A stretch of 64,000 nt of DNA from Acidovorax sp. (lineage in GTDB: Bacteria; Pseudomonadota; Gammaproteobacteria; Burkholderiales; Burkholderiaceae_C), in contig NZ_JAJTBB010000003.1 of NCBI RefSeq assembly GCF_021287135.1, positions 62,001-126,000 on the forward strand, written 5' to 3'. Numbering within the stretch: the first letter of the stretch is position 1; each line of letters opens with the position of its first letter. The translations under genes and the position numbers were made by a program. Shown here piece by piece: positions 37,465 to 47,078 of this stretch. The notes under the pieces are model-generated. The model searched no databases and was not told the DNA's origin. It saw only the letters and a program-made list of their open reading frames with translations.

Positions 37465-38876
37465 GCGCCCAGCCTCCATTGCCGGAGTTGAGTCAGGGCG
37501 GGGTGGTGCGCGCTGGCCGGCAGCAGGCGCCCGCTGGCATCGGTGATCTGCATGCGCTCCAGCCACGCCGCAAACTCCGGCGCGCAGCGCAGGCCCAGCA
37601 CCTCGCGCAGGTACAGCGCGTCGTGGAACGAGGTGCTCTGGTAGTTGAGCATGATGTCGTCCGCCCCCGGCACGCCCATGATGAAGGTCAGGCCCGCCGT
37701 GCCCAGCAGCGTCATCAGCGTGTCCATGTCGTCCGAGTCGGCCTCGGCATGGTTGGTGTAGCACACGTCGCAGCCCAGCGGCACGCCCAGCAGCTTGCCG
37801 CAGAAGTGGTCTTCCAGGCCGGCGCGGATGATCTGCTTGCCGTCGTACAAATACTCCGGCCCGATGAAGCCCACCACCGTGTTGGTGAGCAGCGGCGCAA
37901 ACGCGCGCGCCACGCCATAGGCCCGTGCCTCGCAGGTCTGCTGGTCCACGCCGTGGTGCGCGTTGGCGGACAGGGCGCTGCCCTGGCCGGTCTCGAAATA
38001 CATCACGTTGTCGCCGATGCCCACGCCGTCGCCAAAGTCCGTGCCGCGGCGCAGCGACAAGGCCGCCTCGCGCGCCTCGCGCAGCAGCGCCAGCGATATG
38101 CCAAAGCCCGCGTTGGCCGCCTCGGTGCCCGCGATGGACTGGAACACCAGGTCCACCGGCGCACCGTGCTCGATCATCTGCACGGTGTTGGTCACATGCG
38201 TGAGCACGCACGACTGCGTCGGAATCTGCAGCCGCTCGATCACGTCGTCCAGCATCTGCACCAGCCCCGTGAGCGCCGCGATGCTGTCCGTGGCCGGGTT
38301 CACGCCGATCACCGCGTCGCCCGCGCCGTACAGCAGGCCGTCGACCATCGACGCCGCAATGCCACGCAGATCGTCCGTGGGGTGGTTGGGCTGCAGCCGC
38401 ACGGCCAGGCGGCCCGGCAGGCCGAGGGTGTTGCGAAAGCGGGTGACCACGCGGCACTTGCGCGCCACGGCGATCAGGTCCTGGTTGCGCATGAGCTTGC
38501 TCACCGCCGCCGCCATCTCGGGCGTGATGCCGGGCGCCACGGCGGCGAGCACAGCACTGTCCGTGCTGTGCGCCAGCAGCCAGTTGCGGAAGTCGCCCAC
38601 GGTGAGGTGGGCGATGGGCGCAAACGCCGCGGCGTCGTGCGTGTCGAGGATGAGGCGCGTGACCTCGTCGCTCTCGTAGGGGATGAGTGCCTCGTTCAGG
38701 AAAGCCTTGAGCGGCACCTCCGCCAGTGCCATGCGCGCGGCCATGCGCTCCACGGCCGACGCGGCGGCCACGCCCGCCAGCGCGTCGCCCGAACGCAGGG
38801 GCGTGGCCTTGGCCAGCAGGTCGCGCAGGTCGGCGAACTGCCAGCGCTCGCCGCCGAAGGTGTGCTGGTAGGCCAT
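37461..38876 (-). CDS. eutB: Ethanolamine ammonia-lyase large subunit
   Basis: 471 aa. Begins MAYQHTFGGERWQF and has RLQPNHPTDDLRGIAASM, ATDSIAALTGLVQMLDDV and GADDIMLNYQSTSFHDA, all EutB hallmarks for the substrate pocket. No reactivase (eutA) or microcompartment genes are present, so this is the short, transporter-linked form of the pathway. It follows the DeoR gene by 24 bases. Confidence 0.96.
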   Translation of the reverse strand: MAYQHTFGGERWQFADLRDLLAKATPLRSGDALAGVAAASAVERMAARMALAEVPLKAFLNEALIPYESDEVTRLILDTHDAAAFAPIAHLTVGDFRNWLLAHSTDSAVLAAVAPGITPEMAAAVSKLMRNQDLIAVARKCRVVTRFRNTLGLPGRLAVRLQPNHPTDDLRGIAASMVDGLLYGAGDAVIGVNPATDSIAALTGLVQMLDDVIERLQIPTQSCVLTHVTNTVQMIEHGAPVDLVFQSIAGTEAANAGFGISLALLREAREAALSLRRGTDFGDGVGIGDNVMYFETGQGSALSANAHHGVDQQTCEARAYGVARAFAPLLTNTVVGFIGPEYLYDGKQIIRAGLEDHFCGKLLGVPLGCDVCYTNHAEADSDDMDTLMTLLGTAGLTFIMGVPGADDIMLNYQSTSFHDALYLREVLGLRCAPEFAAWLERMQITDASGRLLPASAHHPALTQLRQWRLGA

Positions 38877-38900
38877 GGTGGGGCGGTCCGTGGAATGGGG

Positions 38901-39677
38901 TCAGGCCACCACGGTGTGGCAGCCGGCCGCCTGCAGGGCCGCCAGCGCGGGCAGCGACCGCGCGCCCGCATCGGTGACCAGGGTGTCCACCTCGGCCAGG
39001 GGGGCGTAGGTGACGCGGCTGGCCTGCCCCACCTTGCTGTGGTCGGCCAGCACCACCAGCTGCCGGGCCTGCGCGGCCATGGCGCGGGCCACGGCGGCCT
39101 CGTGGTGCTCAAAGCTCGTGGCGCCGCTGTGCACGTTGATGCCCACCGGGGAAAGCAGGGCCACATCAGCGCGGTAGCGGTGGATTTCCGCCACGGTGGT
39201 GTCGCCGTGCGTCGCCTGCGCGGCGGGGTCGGGGCGGCCGCCGAGCAGGATGACGTCGTTGCGCGCGTTGCGTCCGGCATCGGCGCCCGCCAGCTTGAGG
39301 GCCACGTTCAGCCCGTTGGTGATGATGGTCAGCCCCGACAGGCCCGACAGCGCTTCGGCCAGCAGCGTGGTGGTGCTGCCGGCGTCCAGGAACAGCGTTT
39401 GCCCCGGCTGCAGCAGCTGCAGGGCGGCGCGCGCCATGGCGCGCTTTTCGCGGGCCCGCACGGCCTGGCGCACGGCCAGCGGGGGCTCGGGCTCCGGCCC
39501 CTGGGCCACCACGCCGCCGTGCACGCGCCGCAGCAGGCCCTGCGACTCCAGCGCCAGGATGTCGCGGCGCACAGTCTCGCGCGATACCTCCAGGTCTTGC
39601 GCGATGCGCTCGGTGCTCACGCGCGAGAGCGTGGACAGCAGCGTGCGGATGCGGAGGAAACGTTCTTCTTGCAGCAT
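38901..39677 (-). CDS. DeoR-family regulator
   Basis: 258 aa. N-terminal helix-turn-helix VSTERIAQDLEVSRETVRRD followed by the DeoR sensor domain (LFLDAGSTTTLLAEAL, VVLADHSKVG). These proteins usually repress sugar-phosphate or related operons and bind a phosphorylated effector. It lies inside the operon between the ABC permease (10-base gap) and eutB, so it probably regulates ethanolamine use or uptake. Start MLQEERFL. Confidence 0.9.
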   Translation of the reverse strand: MLQEERFLRIRTLLSTLSRVSTERIAQDLEVSRETVRRDILALESQGLLRRVHGGVVAQGPEPEPPLAVRQAVRAREKRAMARAALQLLQPGQTLFLDAGSTTTLLAEALSGLSGLTIITNGLNVALKLAGADAGRNARNDVILLGGRPDPAAQATHGDTTVAEIHRYRADVALLSPVGINVHSGATSFEHHEAAVARAMAAQARQLVVLADHSKVGQASRVTYAPLAEVDTLVTDAGARSLPALAALQAAGCHTVVA

Positions 39678-39687
39678 GGTGGCGATG

Positions 39688-41358
39688 TTAGGCGGCCCGG
39701 GCCTCCGGTGGGCGGCGCTGGGTGCCGACGTGCAGCAGCAGCGCCAGCGCACCCACCACCGCCATGATGCAGGTGGAGAAGGCCGCGGCCTGCGAGGTCA
39801 GCCCCGCCTCGTCCAGGCGCATCACCGTCACCGCCCCCAAGGGCAGCGATGGGGTGATGAGGAAGATGACCGCCGACAGCGTGACCATGGAGCGCATGAA
39901 CAAGAACACCAGCACCGCCAGCAGCGTGGGCCGCAGCGCGGGCAGGTACACGTCGCGCAGCACGCGGGCGGTGCCGCCGCCCAGCACGGTGGTGGCGTCC
40001 TCCAGCGTAGCGGGCACATTGCGCATGCCGGTCATCATGGTCATGAAACCCTGCGTGTGGTAGTGGTAGTAGTTGCACAGCGCCAGCAGGATGGCCGTGC
40101 CATACAGCACGCCCCAGGGCCAGGTGGCGGTGTTGAAGGTGAACACATAGGCCAACCCCAGCACCAGCCCGGGCACGCCCACCGGCAAGGCGGACAGCGC
40201 CGTGGCCGCGCGTGCCAGCCGCCCCGGCAGGCGGCGGATGCCAAAGCACAGCACGAACAGCATCGCGGTGCCCAGGCCGGCGGCGAGGGCCGACACCCAC
40301 ACCGACGTCCACAGCGGCGCGTAGCCGCCTGCGATGGTGATGTCGTAGTGCTTGAGCGTCAGGTCCAGCCGGTAGGGCCACAGCCGGATGAAGCTGGCCA
40401 GCACCACCGTGAGCACCAGCGCCACGATGCTGCCGGCGATGCCCAGGCAGGCGAAGAAGAACGCGGCGTCGCGCCCGGGGCGCCGCTGGGGCGTGGGCGG
40501 CAGGGCCGATTCGGCACCCGCGCCGGCCCGCTGCGCGGCCAGGCGTTCGATGAACACCGACAGGGCTGCCGGCGCCAGCAGCAGCATGCCGACCACCGCG
40601 CCCATGCCGAACTTCATCTGCCCGCTGACCTGGTTGTAGATCTCGGTGGCCAGCACGGCAAAGTTGCCGCCGATGACCACGGCGTTGCCAAAGTCGGTGA
40701 TGGTGATCGTGAACACCACAAACCCCGCGCTCAGCAGCCCGTAGCGGGCCTGCGGCAGCGTGATGTCGCAAAACTGCCGCCACGGCGTGGCGCCCAGCAC
40801 CTCGGCGGCGTCGTACTGCCGGGCGTCGCCCTGGCGCAGCGCGGTGCGCACGATGAGCACGGCTTGCGGCAGTGCGTACAGCACGTCGGCAATCAGCAGG
40901 CCCCAGAACCCGTAGATCTCGGGCCGCACGCCCAGCAGCTTGCCCACGATGCCGTTGCGCCCCAGCAAGAAAATCAGCCCCAGCCCCAGCACCAGCGAGG
41001 GCGCCAGCATGGGCAGCGCCAGCGCCCCGGCCACAAAGCGGCGGCCCGGCATGCAGGTGCGCTCCAGGCCAAACGCCACCACAAAGGCCAGCACCAGCGT
41101 GACGGCCGTGGTCGCGGCGCCCAGCAGCAGGCTGTGGGCCAGGGCCCGCCACACGCCCGGGGTGTCGAGCAGCGCGGCGTAGTTGCCCCAGCCGATGCCG
41201 CCGGTGTCCTGCACCAGGCTGCGCCAGGCAATGGCCAGCATGGGCACGGCAAAGAACAGCACCAGCGCGGCCAGCGGCAGCAGCAGGCAGGCGCGCAGCA
41301 GCCAGCGCTCGCCGCCATGCATGGGCGGCAGGTGCGCGGTCGGGGTGGCGGTGCTCAT
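39688..41358 (-). CDS. ABC transporter permease, double-domain, 2-aminoethylphosphonate/iron type
   Basis: 556 aa with about twelve membrane helices, i.e. two permease halves in one chain. Each half has an EAA-like loop (AAEVLGATPWRQF; EDATTVLGGGTARVL). This layout matches the PhnV/FbpB-like permeases annotated for 2-aminoethylphosphonate. Start overlaps the ATPase stop by four bases. The eutBC genes in the same run suggest ethanolamine or an ethanolamine phosphate ester as an alternative substrate. Confidence 0.85.
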   Translation of the reverse strand: MSTATPTAHLPPMHGGERWLLRACLLLPLAALVLFFAVPMLAIAWRSLVQDTGGIGWGNYAALLDTPGVWRALAHSLLLGAATTAVTLVLAFVVAFGLERTCMPGRRFVAGALALPMLAPSLVLGLGLIFLLGRNGIVGKLLGVRPEIYGFWGLLIADVLYALPQAVLIVRTALRQGDARQYDAAEVLGATPWRQFCDITLPQARYGLLSAGFVVFTITITDFGNAVVIGGNFAVLATEIYNQVSGQMKFGMGAVVGMLLLAPAALSVFIERLAAQRAGAGAESALPPTPQRRPGRDAAFFFACLGIAGSIVALVLTVVLASFIRLWPYRLDLTLKHYDITIAGGYAPLWTSVWVSALAAGLGTAMLFVLCFGIRRLPGRLARAATALSALPVGVPGLVLGLAYVFTFNTATWPWGVLYGTAILLALCNYYHYHTQGFMTMMTGMRNVPATLEDATTVLGGGTARVLRDVYLPALRPTLLAVLVFLFMRSMVTLSAVIFLITPSLPLGAVTVMRLDEAGLTSQAAAFSTCIMAVVGALALLLHVGTQRRPPEARAA

Positions 41359-42362
41359 GCCTCGATCCAGGCGCAGTCCTGCGCATTCACGGACACGTCC
41401 ACGCCCTGGCCCACGTCCCAGGCGCTGGCGCTGCTGGACTCGGCCAGCAGGTCCAGGTCCTGCCAGCGCAGTTGCACGCGCTGGATGCTGCCCAGGAAGG
41501 TGGTGCCGGTGACGCGGCCCGCACCCTGGGCGCTGGCCTGCAGCTGCAGCCGCTCGGGGCGGATGCACAGCAGGGCGGATGCGGGCGCCATGCCTTCAGG
41601 CGCCTCGCCCAGCGCGGGCTGCAGCCGCCGCGCCTGGGCGGGCGACAGCAGGTTGCTGTGCCCCATGAAGTTGGCGACGAAACGGGTGCGGGGCGCCAGG
41701 TACAGCTCGCGCGGCGAGCCCGCCTGGGCGATGCGCCCGCCCTGCATGCAGACGATGCGGTCGGCCATCGCCAAGGCTTCCTCCTGGTCGTGCGTGACCA
41801 TGATGGTGGGGATGCCCAGGCGGCGCTGCACCTCGCGCAGCTCGTGGCGCAGGTCGGCGCGCACGCGCGCGTCCAGGGCCGACAGGGGCTCGTCCAGCAG
41901 CAGCAGCGACGGGTTCACCGCCAGCGCGCGGGCAATGGCCACGCGCTGCTGCTGGCCGCCGGAGAGCTGCGCCGGGTAGCGCGCGCCGAAGTTGGCCAGC
42001 TTCACCATGTCCAGCAGCTCGGCCGTGCGCGCCCGCACCACGTCGGGCGGCGTGCGGCGGATGGCCAGGCCGTAGCCCACGTTTTGCGCCACCGTCATGT
42101 GCGGGAACAGCGAGTACGACTGGAACACGATGCCAAAGCCCCGGTCGCGCGCCGGCAGCGTGGCCAGGTCGCGGCCGCCCAGGGTGATGCGGCCGCCGTC
42201 GGCGGGCAGCAGCCCCGCGATGATGCGCAGCAGCGTGGTCTTGCCGCAGCCGCTGGGCCCCAGCAGGCACACGAACTCCGAGGCATCCACGGCCAGGTGG
42301 ATGCGTTCGAGCGCGACCTGGCCGTCAAAGCTCTTGTGCAGGTCGGTGATCTGCAGGGACAT
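41355..42362 (-). CDS. ABC transporter ATP-binding protein
   Basis: 335 aa. Walker A GPSGCGKTTL, Q-loop VFQSYSLFPHMTV, signature LSGGQQQR, Walker B LLLLDEPLSALD, H-loop THDQEEA, then a TOBE-type C-terminal domain. It powers the adjoining permease. It is the PotA/FbpC/PhnT-like class. Confidence 0.92.
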   Translation of the reverse strand: MSLQITDLHKSFDGQVALERIHLAVDASEFVCLLGPSGCGKTTLLRIIAGLLPADGGRITLGGRDLATLPARDRGFGIVFQSYSLFPHMTVAQNVGYGLAIRRTPPDVVRARTAELLDMVKLANFGARYPAQLSGGQQQRVAIARALAVNPSLLLLDEPLSALDARVRADLRHELREVQRRLGIPTIMVTHDQEEALAMADRIVCMQGGRIAQAGSPRELYLAPRTRFVANFMGHSNLLSPAQARRLQPALGEAPEGMAPASALLCIRPERLQLQASAQGAGRVTGTTFLGSIQRVQLRWQDLDLLAESSSASAWDVGQGVDVSVNAQDCAWIEA

Positions 42363-42401
42363 GGTGCAAGGCCCTTGGGTAGTGCGGTTCAGGAATGCGG
42401 T

Positions 42402-43427
42402 TCAGCGGCCGATGGTCTTTTGCCAGGTGGCGAGGATCGCGTCGCGCTCCTTGGCGGACTTGGCGAAGTCCATGGGGTAGAGCACCTTGGAAAGGTCGGC
42501 CGGCAGGCCCGCCGCCGCGGCCGCCTTGGATTGCGGCACGCCCGGCACGGTGACGATTTCCTTGTACTTGGTGTAGAGCTGCGCGGCGCTGGCGGACAGC
42601 GTCCAGTCCAGAAAACGCTTGGCGTCGGCCTTGTTCTTGGCGGCGGCCATCAGGCCCGAGGCTTCCAGTTCGTAGCCGGCGCCATCGGTGGGAATCACCA
42701 TCTTGACGGGGTAGCCCTCGTCCACCGACTGCATGGCCGCAAAGGCCAGCGACGTGCCGATGGCAAACTCGCCCGCCCGCGCCGCCTTGCAGGGCCGCGA
42801 GCCCGACTTGATGTACTGCGCGACGTTGCCGTCCAGGGTCTTGATGAGCTTCCAGCCCTCGTCGCTGCCGCGGGACTGGATCAGCGCCGCAATCTGCAGG
42901 TAGCCCGTGCCGGAGGACACCGGGTTGGGCATGACCACCTCGCCCTTGTAGACGGGGTTGGTGAGGTCTTTCCAGGAGGTCGGCATGGGCAGCTTCTTGG
43001 CCTTGAGCACTTCCGTGTTCACACAAAACGCCGCCATGTAGCCCGTGGTGGCGAACCACTTGCCGTCGGCTGCCTTGTCCTTGGCCGCCAGCTTGTCGGC
43101 GCCCTTGGGGGCGTAGGGCTCCAGCAGGGCGGTGATGCGCGGGTCCAGCGTGTTGGTGAGCGCCCAGCCCCAGATCACGTCGTGCTGCGGGTTGGCGGCC
43201 TCGGCCAGGATGCGCGCGCCCAGGTCGCCGGTGGACAGGCGCAGCACCTTCACATCCACGTCGGGCAGGTCTTTCTTGGCGGCGGCCAGGTAATCCTTGA
43301 TCTCGTCTTCCTCCAGCGCGGTGTAGGCCGTGATGGTGCCCGCCTGGGCGGTGGTCAGCCCGCACGCCAAGGCGCCCAGCAGGGGCAGCAGACGCAGGGC
43401 GGAAGACAGGGGGGAGCGTGTGCGCAT
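42402..43427 (-). CDS. ABC transporter periplasmic substrate-binding protein (AEP-like)
   Basis: 341 aa. Signal peptide (cleavage near TTAQA), then a type II binding fold beginning GTITAYTALEEDEIKDYL, as in proteins annotated for 2-aminoethylphosphonate or Fe(III). First gene of a six-gene run ending in eutC. GGAG lies eight bases upstream of the ATG. It differs from iron binders in lacking an obvious Tyr-Tyr pair; ligand identity is inferred only. Confidence 0.88.
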   Translation of the reverse strand: MRTRSPLSSALRLLPLLGALACGLTTAQAGTITAYTALEEDEIKDYLAAAKKDLPDVDVKVLRLSTGDLGARILAEAANPQHDVIWGWALTNTLDPRITALLEPYAPKGADKLAAKDKAADGKWFATTGYMAAFCVNTEVLKAKKLPMPTSWKDLTNPVYKGEVVMPNPVSSGTGYLQIAALIQSRGSDEGWKLIKTLDGNVAQYIKSGSRPCKAARAGEFAIGTSLAFAAMQSVDEGYPVKMVIPTDGAGYELEASGLMAAAKNKADAKRFLDWTLSASAAQLYTKYKEIVTVPGVPQSKAAAAAGLPADLSKVLYPMDFAKSAKERDAILATWQKTIGR

Positions 43428-43511
43428 GGGGTTCTCCAGAAAACGGTTGCCAAGAATCGGTGCGGCAGCGCCGCGCGGGTTGGGAAGGATTCACCAAAAC
43501 TGTGCGTTTTA

Positions 43512-43553
43512 TTGCACTTGTGCAAGTTATTGGTTTTGCACGAAAATGCACAA
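43512..43553. promoter_or_regulatory. TGCAC repeat cluster upstream of the transporter-eut operon
   Basis: TTGCAC-TT-GTGCAA is an inverted repeat at 43512-43525. Further TGCAC words start at 43537 and 43547, ten bases apart. The cluster lies in the AT-rich divergent gap between the binding-protein gene and the phosphatase gene, and is a good candidate operator for the operon's DeoR-type regulator. Confidence 0.5.
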
Positions 43554-43616
43554 GCACTAAATATGCCAACTCGCCTGGTGGCGACAGGCAACCCTTTCTT
43601 TCACCTGGACGCCCCT

Positions 43617-44402
43617 ATGAACCCTTTGGATACCTCTGTCGCCGATCTCCAGGCCTTGGCGCACGCGCTGGCCGACGCGGCCCGCGCGCATTCGCTGCGG
43701 TACTTCCGCACGCCGCTCGACGTGCTCACCAAGTCCGACGAAAGCCCCGTCACGGTGGCCGACCGCGAGGCCGAGGCCGCCATGCGGGCGCTGCTGCAGG
43801 CCCAGGCGCCTGCGCACGGCATCCTGGGCGAGGAGCACGGCCGCGAGCGGCTGGACGCGGACTATGTGTGGGTGATCGACCCCATCGATGGCACCAAGAG
43901 CTTCATCACCGGCTCCCCGCTGTGGGGCACGCTGGTGGCGTTGCTGCACCAGGGCCGCCCGGTGCTGGGCCTGATGGACCTGCCCGTGCTGGGCGAGCGC
44001 TGGACGGCCGTCGCGGGCCAAGCGGCGCAGTGCAACGGCCGGCCCATGCGCGCCAGTGGGTGCGCGCAGCTTTCGCAGGCCCGCGTGTACACCACCTCGC
44101 CGGATGCCTTTGGCGCGCAGGACTGGCAGCGCTTTGACCGGCTGAGCCGCCAGTGCGCGCTGCGCCGTTTCGGTGGCGACTGCTATGCCTACGCGCAGCT
44201 CGCGGGCGGGCATGTGGACCTGGTGGTGGAAGCAGGGCTGCAGCCGTACGACTATCTGTCGCTGGTCTGCTTGGTGGAGGGGGCTGGTGGGCGCATCACC
44301 GATTGGCAAGGGCGCGCGCTCACCGTCGCATCCGACGGCCGGGTGGTTGCCGCCGCCACGCCCGGGCTGCACGCACAGGCGCTGGCACAGCTGCAGGGGT
44401 GA
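43617..44402 (+). CDS. Inositol-monophosphatase-family enzyme (histidinol-phosphatase-like)
   Basis: 261 aa. Metal-site motifs are TVADREAEAAMRALL, EEHG, and WVIDPIDGTKSFITG, with the C-terminal YDYLSLVCLVEGAGG. The Thr-Lys-Ser-Phe in the DGT motif is typical of the HisN subgroup of histidinol phosphatases, though inositol and nucleotide phosphates remain possible. It diverges from the transporter operon. Confidence 0.85.
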   Translation: MNPLDTSVADLQALAHALADAARAHSLRYFRTPLDVLTKSDESPVTVADREAEAAMRALLQAQAPAHGILGEEHGRERLDADYVWVIDPIDGTKSFITGSPLWGTLVALLHQGRPVLGLMDLPVLGERWTAVAGQAAQCNGRPMRASGCAQLSQARVYTTSPDAFGAQDWQRFDRLSRQCALRRFGGDCYAYAQLAGGHVDLVVEAGLQPYDYLSLVCLVEGAGGRITDWQGRALTVASDGRVVAAATPGLHAQALAQLQG

Positions 44403-44455
44403 ACCTGCGCGGGGCCATGGGTGCCGGAGCGCCGCCCGGCCCCTACACTGCGGGC

Positions 44456-44650
44456 ATGCTGCGCTGGTTCATCGTCGTCTTCCTGGCCCTGGTGCTCATC
44501 AGCGGGCTCTCGCCCCTGCTGCGCAAGCTGGGCTTTGGCCGCCTGCCGGGCGACTTCCGGTTTCGCTGGCTGGGGCGGGACTGGGACGTGCCGTTGGCGT
44601 CCACGCTGCTGCTGAGCTTTGGCGTGAGCCTGCTGGCTAAGTGGTTGTGA
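44456..44650 (+). CDS. DUF2905 small membrane protein
   Basis: 64 aa with two hydrophobic helices around a conserved middle, LGRLPGDFRF-like (here GFGRLPGDFRFRWLGRD). Matches the DUF2905 family, function unknown. Follows the phosphatase by 53 bases. Confidence 0.85.
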   Translation: MLRWFIVVFLALVLISGLSPLLRKLGFGRLPGDFRFRWLGRDWDVPLASTLLLSFGVSLLAKWL

Positions 44651-44656
44651 CGCGGC

Positions 44657-44682
44657 GGCTCAACCCCGGGGCTTAAAGAGCC
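44657..44682. terminator. Stem-loop between converging DUF2905 gene and otsA
   Basis: GGCTC and GAGCC flank a 16-base inner part that includes CCCCGGGG. It sits between the two stops and could end both transcripts. No T-run. Confidence 0.3.
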
Positions 44683-46062
44683 TTACTCCCGCGAACTTTC
44701 CAGCGCCGCCAAAAACGACTTGCGCCACCAGTGCACATCGTGCTGGCGGATGCGCTCCATCAGCTTCCGGTGCCGCGCCTGCCGCTCGGCCAGGGGCATT
44801 TGCAGCGCCTGCTGGATGCTGTTGGCCATGCCTGCGGTGTCATAGGGGTTCACCAGCAGGGCTTCCTTGAGCTGCTCGGCCGCCCCGGCAAAGCGCGACA
44901 GCACCAGCACGCCGGGGTCGTCCGGGTCCTGCGCCACCACGTATTCCTTGGCCACCAGGTTCATGCCGTCGCGCAGCGGCGTGACCAGCCCCACGGCCGC
45001 GGCGCGGCACAGCCCGGGCACGCGCTTGCGGGCCACCATGCGGTGGATGTAGCGCACGGGCATCCAGTCCAGCTCGCCGTAGTCGCCGTTCACCGAGCCG
45101 CACAGGCCTTCCAGCTCTTGCCGCAGGTCGGCATAGGCGTGCACGTCATCGCGGCTGGGCGAGGCAATCATGATCATCGTGGCGCTGCCCCGGTTCTCGG
45201 GGTAGCGGTCCAGCAGCTCGCGGAAGGCGCGCACACGGTGCGGAATGCCCTTGGAGTAGTCCAGCCGGTCAATGCCCAGCAGCAGCCGGCGGCGCGAGTA
45301 TTCAGCGCGCATGCCATGAAAGGTGTCCATGGCTTCGCTGGCCTCGGTGAGGCGGGTGAACTCGTCCACGTCGATCCCGATGGGAAACGACTGCACCACC
45401 ACCGTGGCACCGAAGGCCCGCACGCGCTTGTTCTCCAGCTCCTCGGCGCTGCCTTCGTTGCGCACATAGCGGGTGAAGTGCGACACGTCGGACTCGCTTT
45501 GCAGGCCCACCAGGTCGTAGGCGAAGAGCGAGCGCATCAGCCACTCGTGTTGCGGAATGGCCGCCATGATGAGCGGCGGCGGCATGGGGATGTGCAGGAA
45601 GAAGCCGATGCGGTGCTTGCACCCCATGGCACGCAGTTCGGCGGCCAGCGGAATCAGGTGGTAGTCGTGCACCCAGAGGATGTCGTCGTCCCGCAGCAGG
45701 GGCAGCAGCTTGCGGGCAAACATCTGGTTCACCCGCCGGTAGCCCGCGACATAGCTGGCGTGGAAGTCCGCCAGGTCCAGCCGGTAGTGGAACACCGGCC
45801 ACAGCACGCTGTTGCTGTAGCCGTGGTAGTAGGTGTCGTGGTCCTCGCGGCACAGGTCCACGGTGGCCAGCGTCACGGGGCCGGCCTGGCGCACGTGCAG
45901 CTCGCTCTCGCCGGGCGTGCCGTCCTCCACCACCGTGCCGCTCCAGCCAAACCACAGGCCGCCGGTCTGGTTCAGCGCTTCGCCCAGGGCCACGGCCAGG
46001 CCGCCCGCGGCGGGCTTTCGGGGGTCCGCCAGGCGGTTCGAGATCACGACAAGTCTGCTCAT
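44683..46062 (-). CDS. otsA: Trehalose-6-phosphate synthase
   Basis: 459 aa. GT20 glycosyltransferase with the N-terminal glycine-rich [24 protein letters not shown], and [12 protein letters not shown] around the catalytic sites. It joins UDP-glucose and glucose 6-phosphate. It lies 108 bp downstream of otsB in one run; trehalose protects against osmotic and desiccation stress. Confidence 0.95.
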   Translation of the reverse strand: MSRLVVISNRLADPRKPAAGGLAVALGEALNQTGGLWFGWSGTVVEDGTPGESELHVRQAGPVTLATVDLCREDHDTYYHGYSNSVLWPVFHYRLDLADFHASYVAGYRRVNQMFARKLLPLLRDDDILWVHDYHLIPLAAELRAMGCKHRIGFFLHIPMPPPLIMAAIPQHEWLMRSLFAYDLVGLQSESDVSHFTRYVRNEGSAEELENKRVRAFGATVVVQSFPIGIDVDEFTRLTEASEAMDTFHGMRAEYSRRRLLLGIDRLDYSKGIPHRVRAFRELLDRYPENRGSATMIMIASPSRDDVHAYADLRQELEGLCGSVNGDYGELDWMPVRYIHRMVARKRVPGLCRAAAVGLVTPLRDGMNLVAKEYVVAQDPDDPGVLVLSRFAGAAEQLKEALLVNPYDTAGMANSIQQALQMPLAERQARHRKLMERIRQHDVHWWRKSFLAALESSRE

Positions 46063-46170
46063 CGTCCGATCATCCGGGCGCTCCCGCCGGGCGCGCTGTC
46101 GGACACCGCCGCGAAGCGGTGTGTCCCAATGGCGCTTCAGCGGCTCCGCAGTGCCGGGGTCAGGGACCTG

Positions 46171-46926
46171 TCAGCGGCCGGGCGCCAGCGGCGCCGGGCT
46201 GCCCCACTGCGTGCGCGCCGCCGAGAGCCACCCACGCAGGGCGGCGGGCGTCATGCAGCGGTGCTGCGCCATGGTGGGGCCTTCGCCCACCTTGATGCCC
46301 CAGCCGCCCAGCGCCTGCACGGCGGCAAAGCCCGCCTCGTCCGTCACGTCGTCCCCCACGAACACGGGCATGCGGCCCGCAAAGGGCGGCTGGGTCATGA
46401 AGTCCAGGATCGCCTGGCCCTTGTGTACGCCGCGGGGCTTGGCCTCCAGCACGCACTTGCCGCGCAGCAGCTCCACACCGTCCAGGTGGCGCACCACGCT
46501 GGCCAGCGCGTCGTGGCACAGGGCCTCCAGGTGCGGGGCCAGGCGGTAGTGCAGCGCCACGCTGGCGCGCTTGCGCTCCACCAGCAGGCCGGGGTATTGC
46601 GCGGCCAGACCCTCGGCCATGCGCAGCACGGGTTCCAGGTCGGGCGGCGTGACGGCGGGCACGGCGGTGTCGCCCAGGCGGTACTGTGCGCCGTGCTCGC
46701 TGGCCAGCGGCAGGCGCAGCGGGGCAAGAAACCCGTCGATGTCGGCTTCGGGCCGGCCCGTCACGATGGCGAGCGCGCCGCCCAGCTGGTCGTGCAGCGC
46801 GGCCAGGGTGGGCACCAGGCCGGACGCGATGCGCACGGCGTCCGGACGCGGCGCCAGTTCGGTGAGCGTGCCGTCAAAGTCAAGGAAAAGCGCGTGGGCG
46901 GGGGTCAAGAGGGGGAGCAGCCGCAT
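46171..46926 (-). CDS. otsB: Trehalose-6-phosphate phosphatase
   Basis: 251 aa HAD phosphatase: nucleophile in FLDFDGTLTEL, Lys in KPRGVHKG, acidic pair in VFVGDDVTDEAGF. It removes phosphate from the OtsA product. First gene of the otsBA pair. Confidence 0.94.
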   Translation of the reverse strand: MRLLPLLTPAHALFLDFDGTLTELAPRPDAVRIASGLVPTLAALHDQLGGALAIVTGRPEADIDGFLAPLRLPLASEHGAQYRLGDTAVPAVTPPDLEPVLRMAEGLAAQYPGLLVERKRASVALHYRLAPHLEALCHDALASVVRHLDGVELLRGKCVLEAKPRGVHKGQAILDFMTQPPFAGRMPVFVGDDVTDEAGFAAVQALGGWGIKVGEGPTMAQHRCMTPAALRGWLSAARTQWGSPAPLAPGR

Positions 46927-47078
46927 GCGCGGACCTTAGCAGAGCCTGCGGGCGCGGCAGGTAAGAAAAAGTGAGATCGCCACGGCGGCGGCGCCCTACG
47001 TGCCGGCCCAGCCGCCCTTGAAACATGGCGCGCACACCGCATTTGCAGGGCATCCGATCCATCCGCCCCGCGCGCACC

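Noticed and set aside
36663-39767. A 1034-codon plus-strand frame opposite eutBC and deoR
   Set aside because: Pro/Arg/Ala-rich shadow of well-recognised genes on the other strand.
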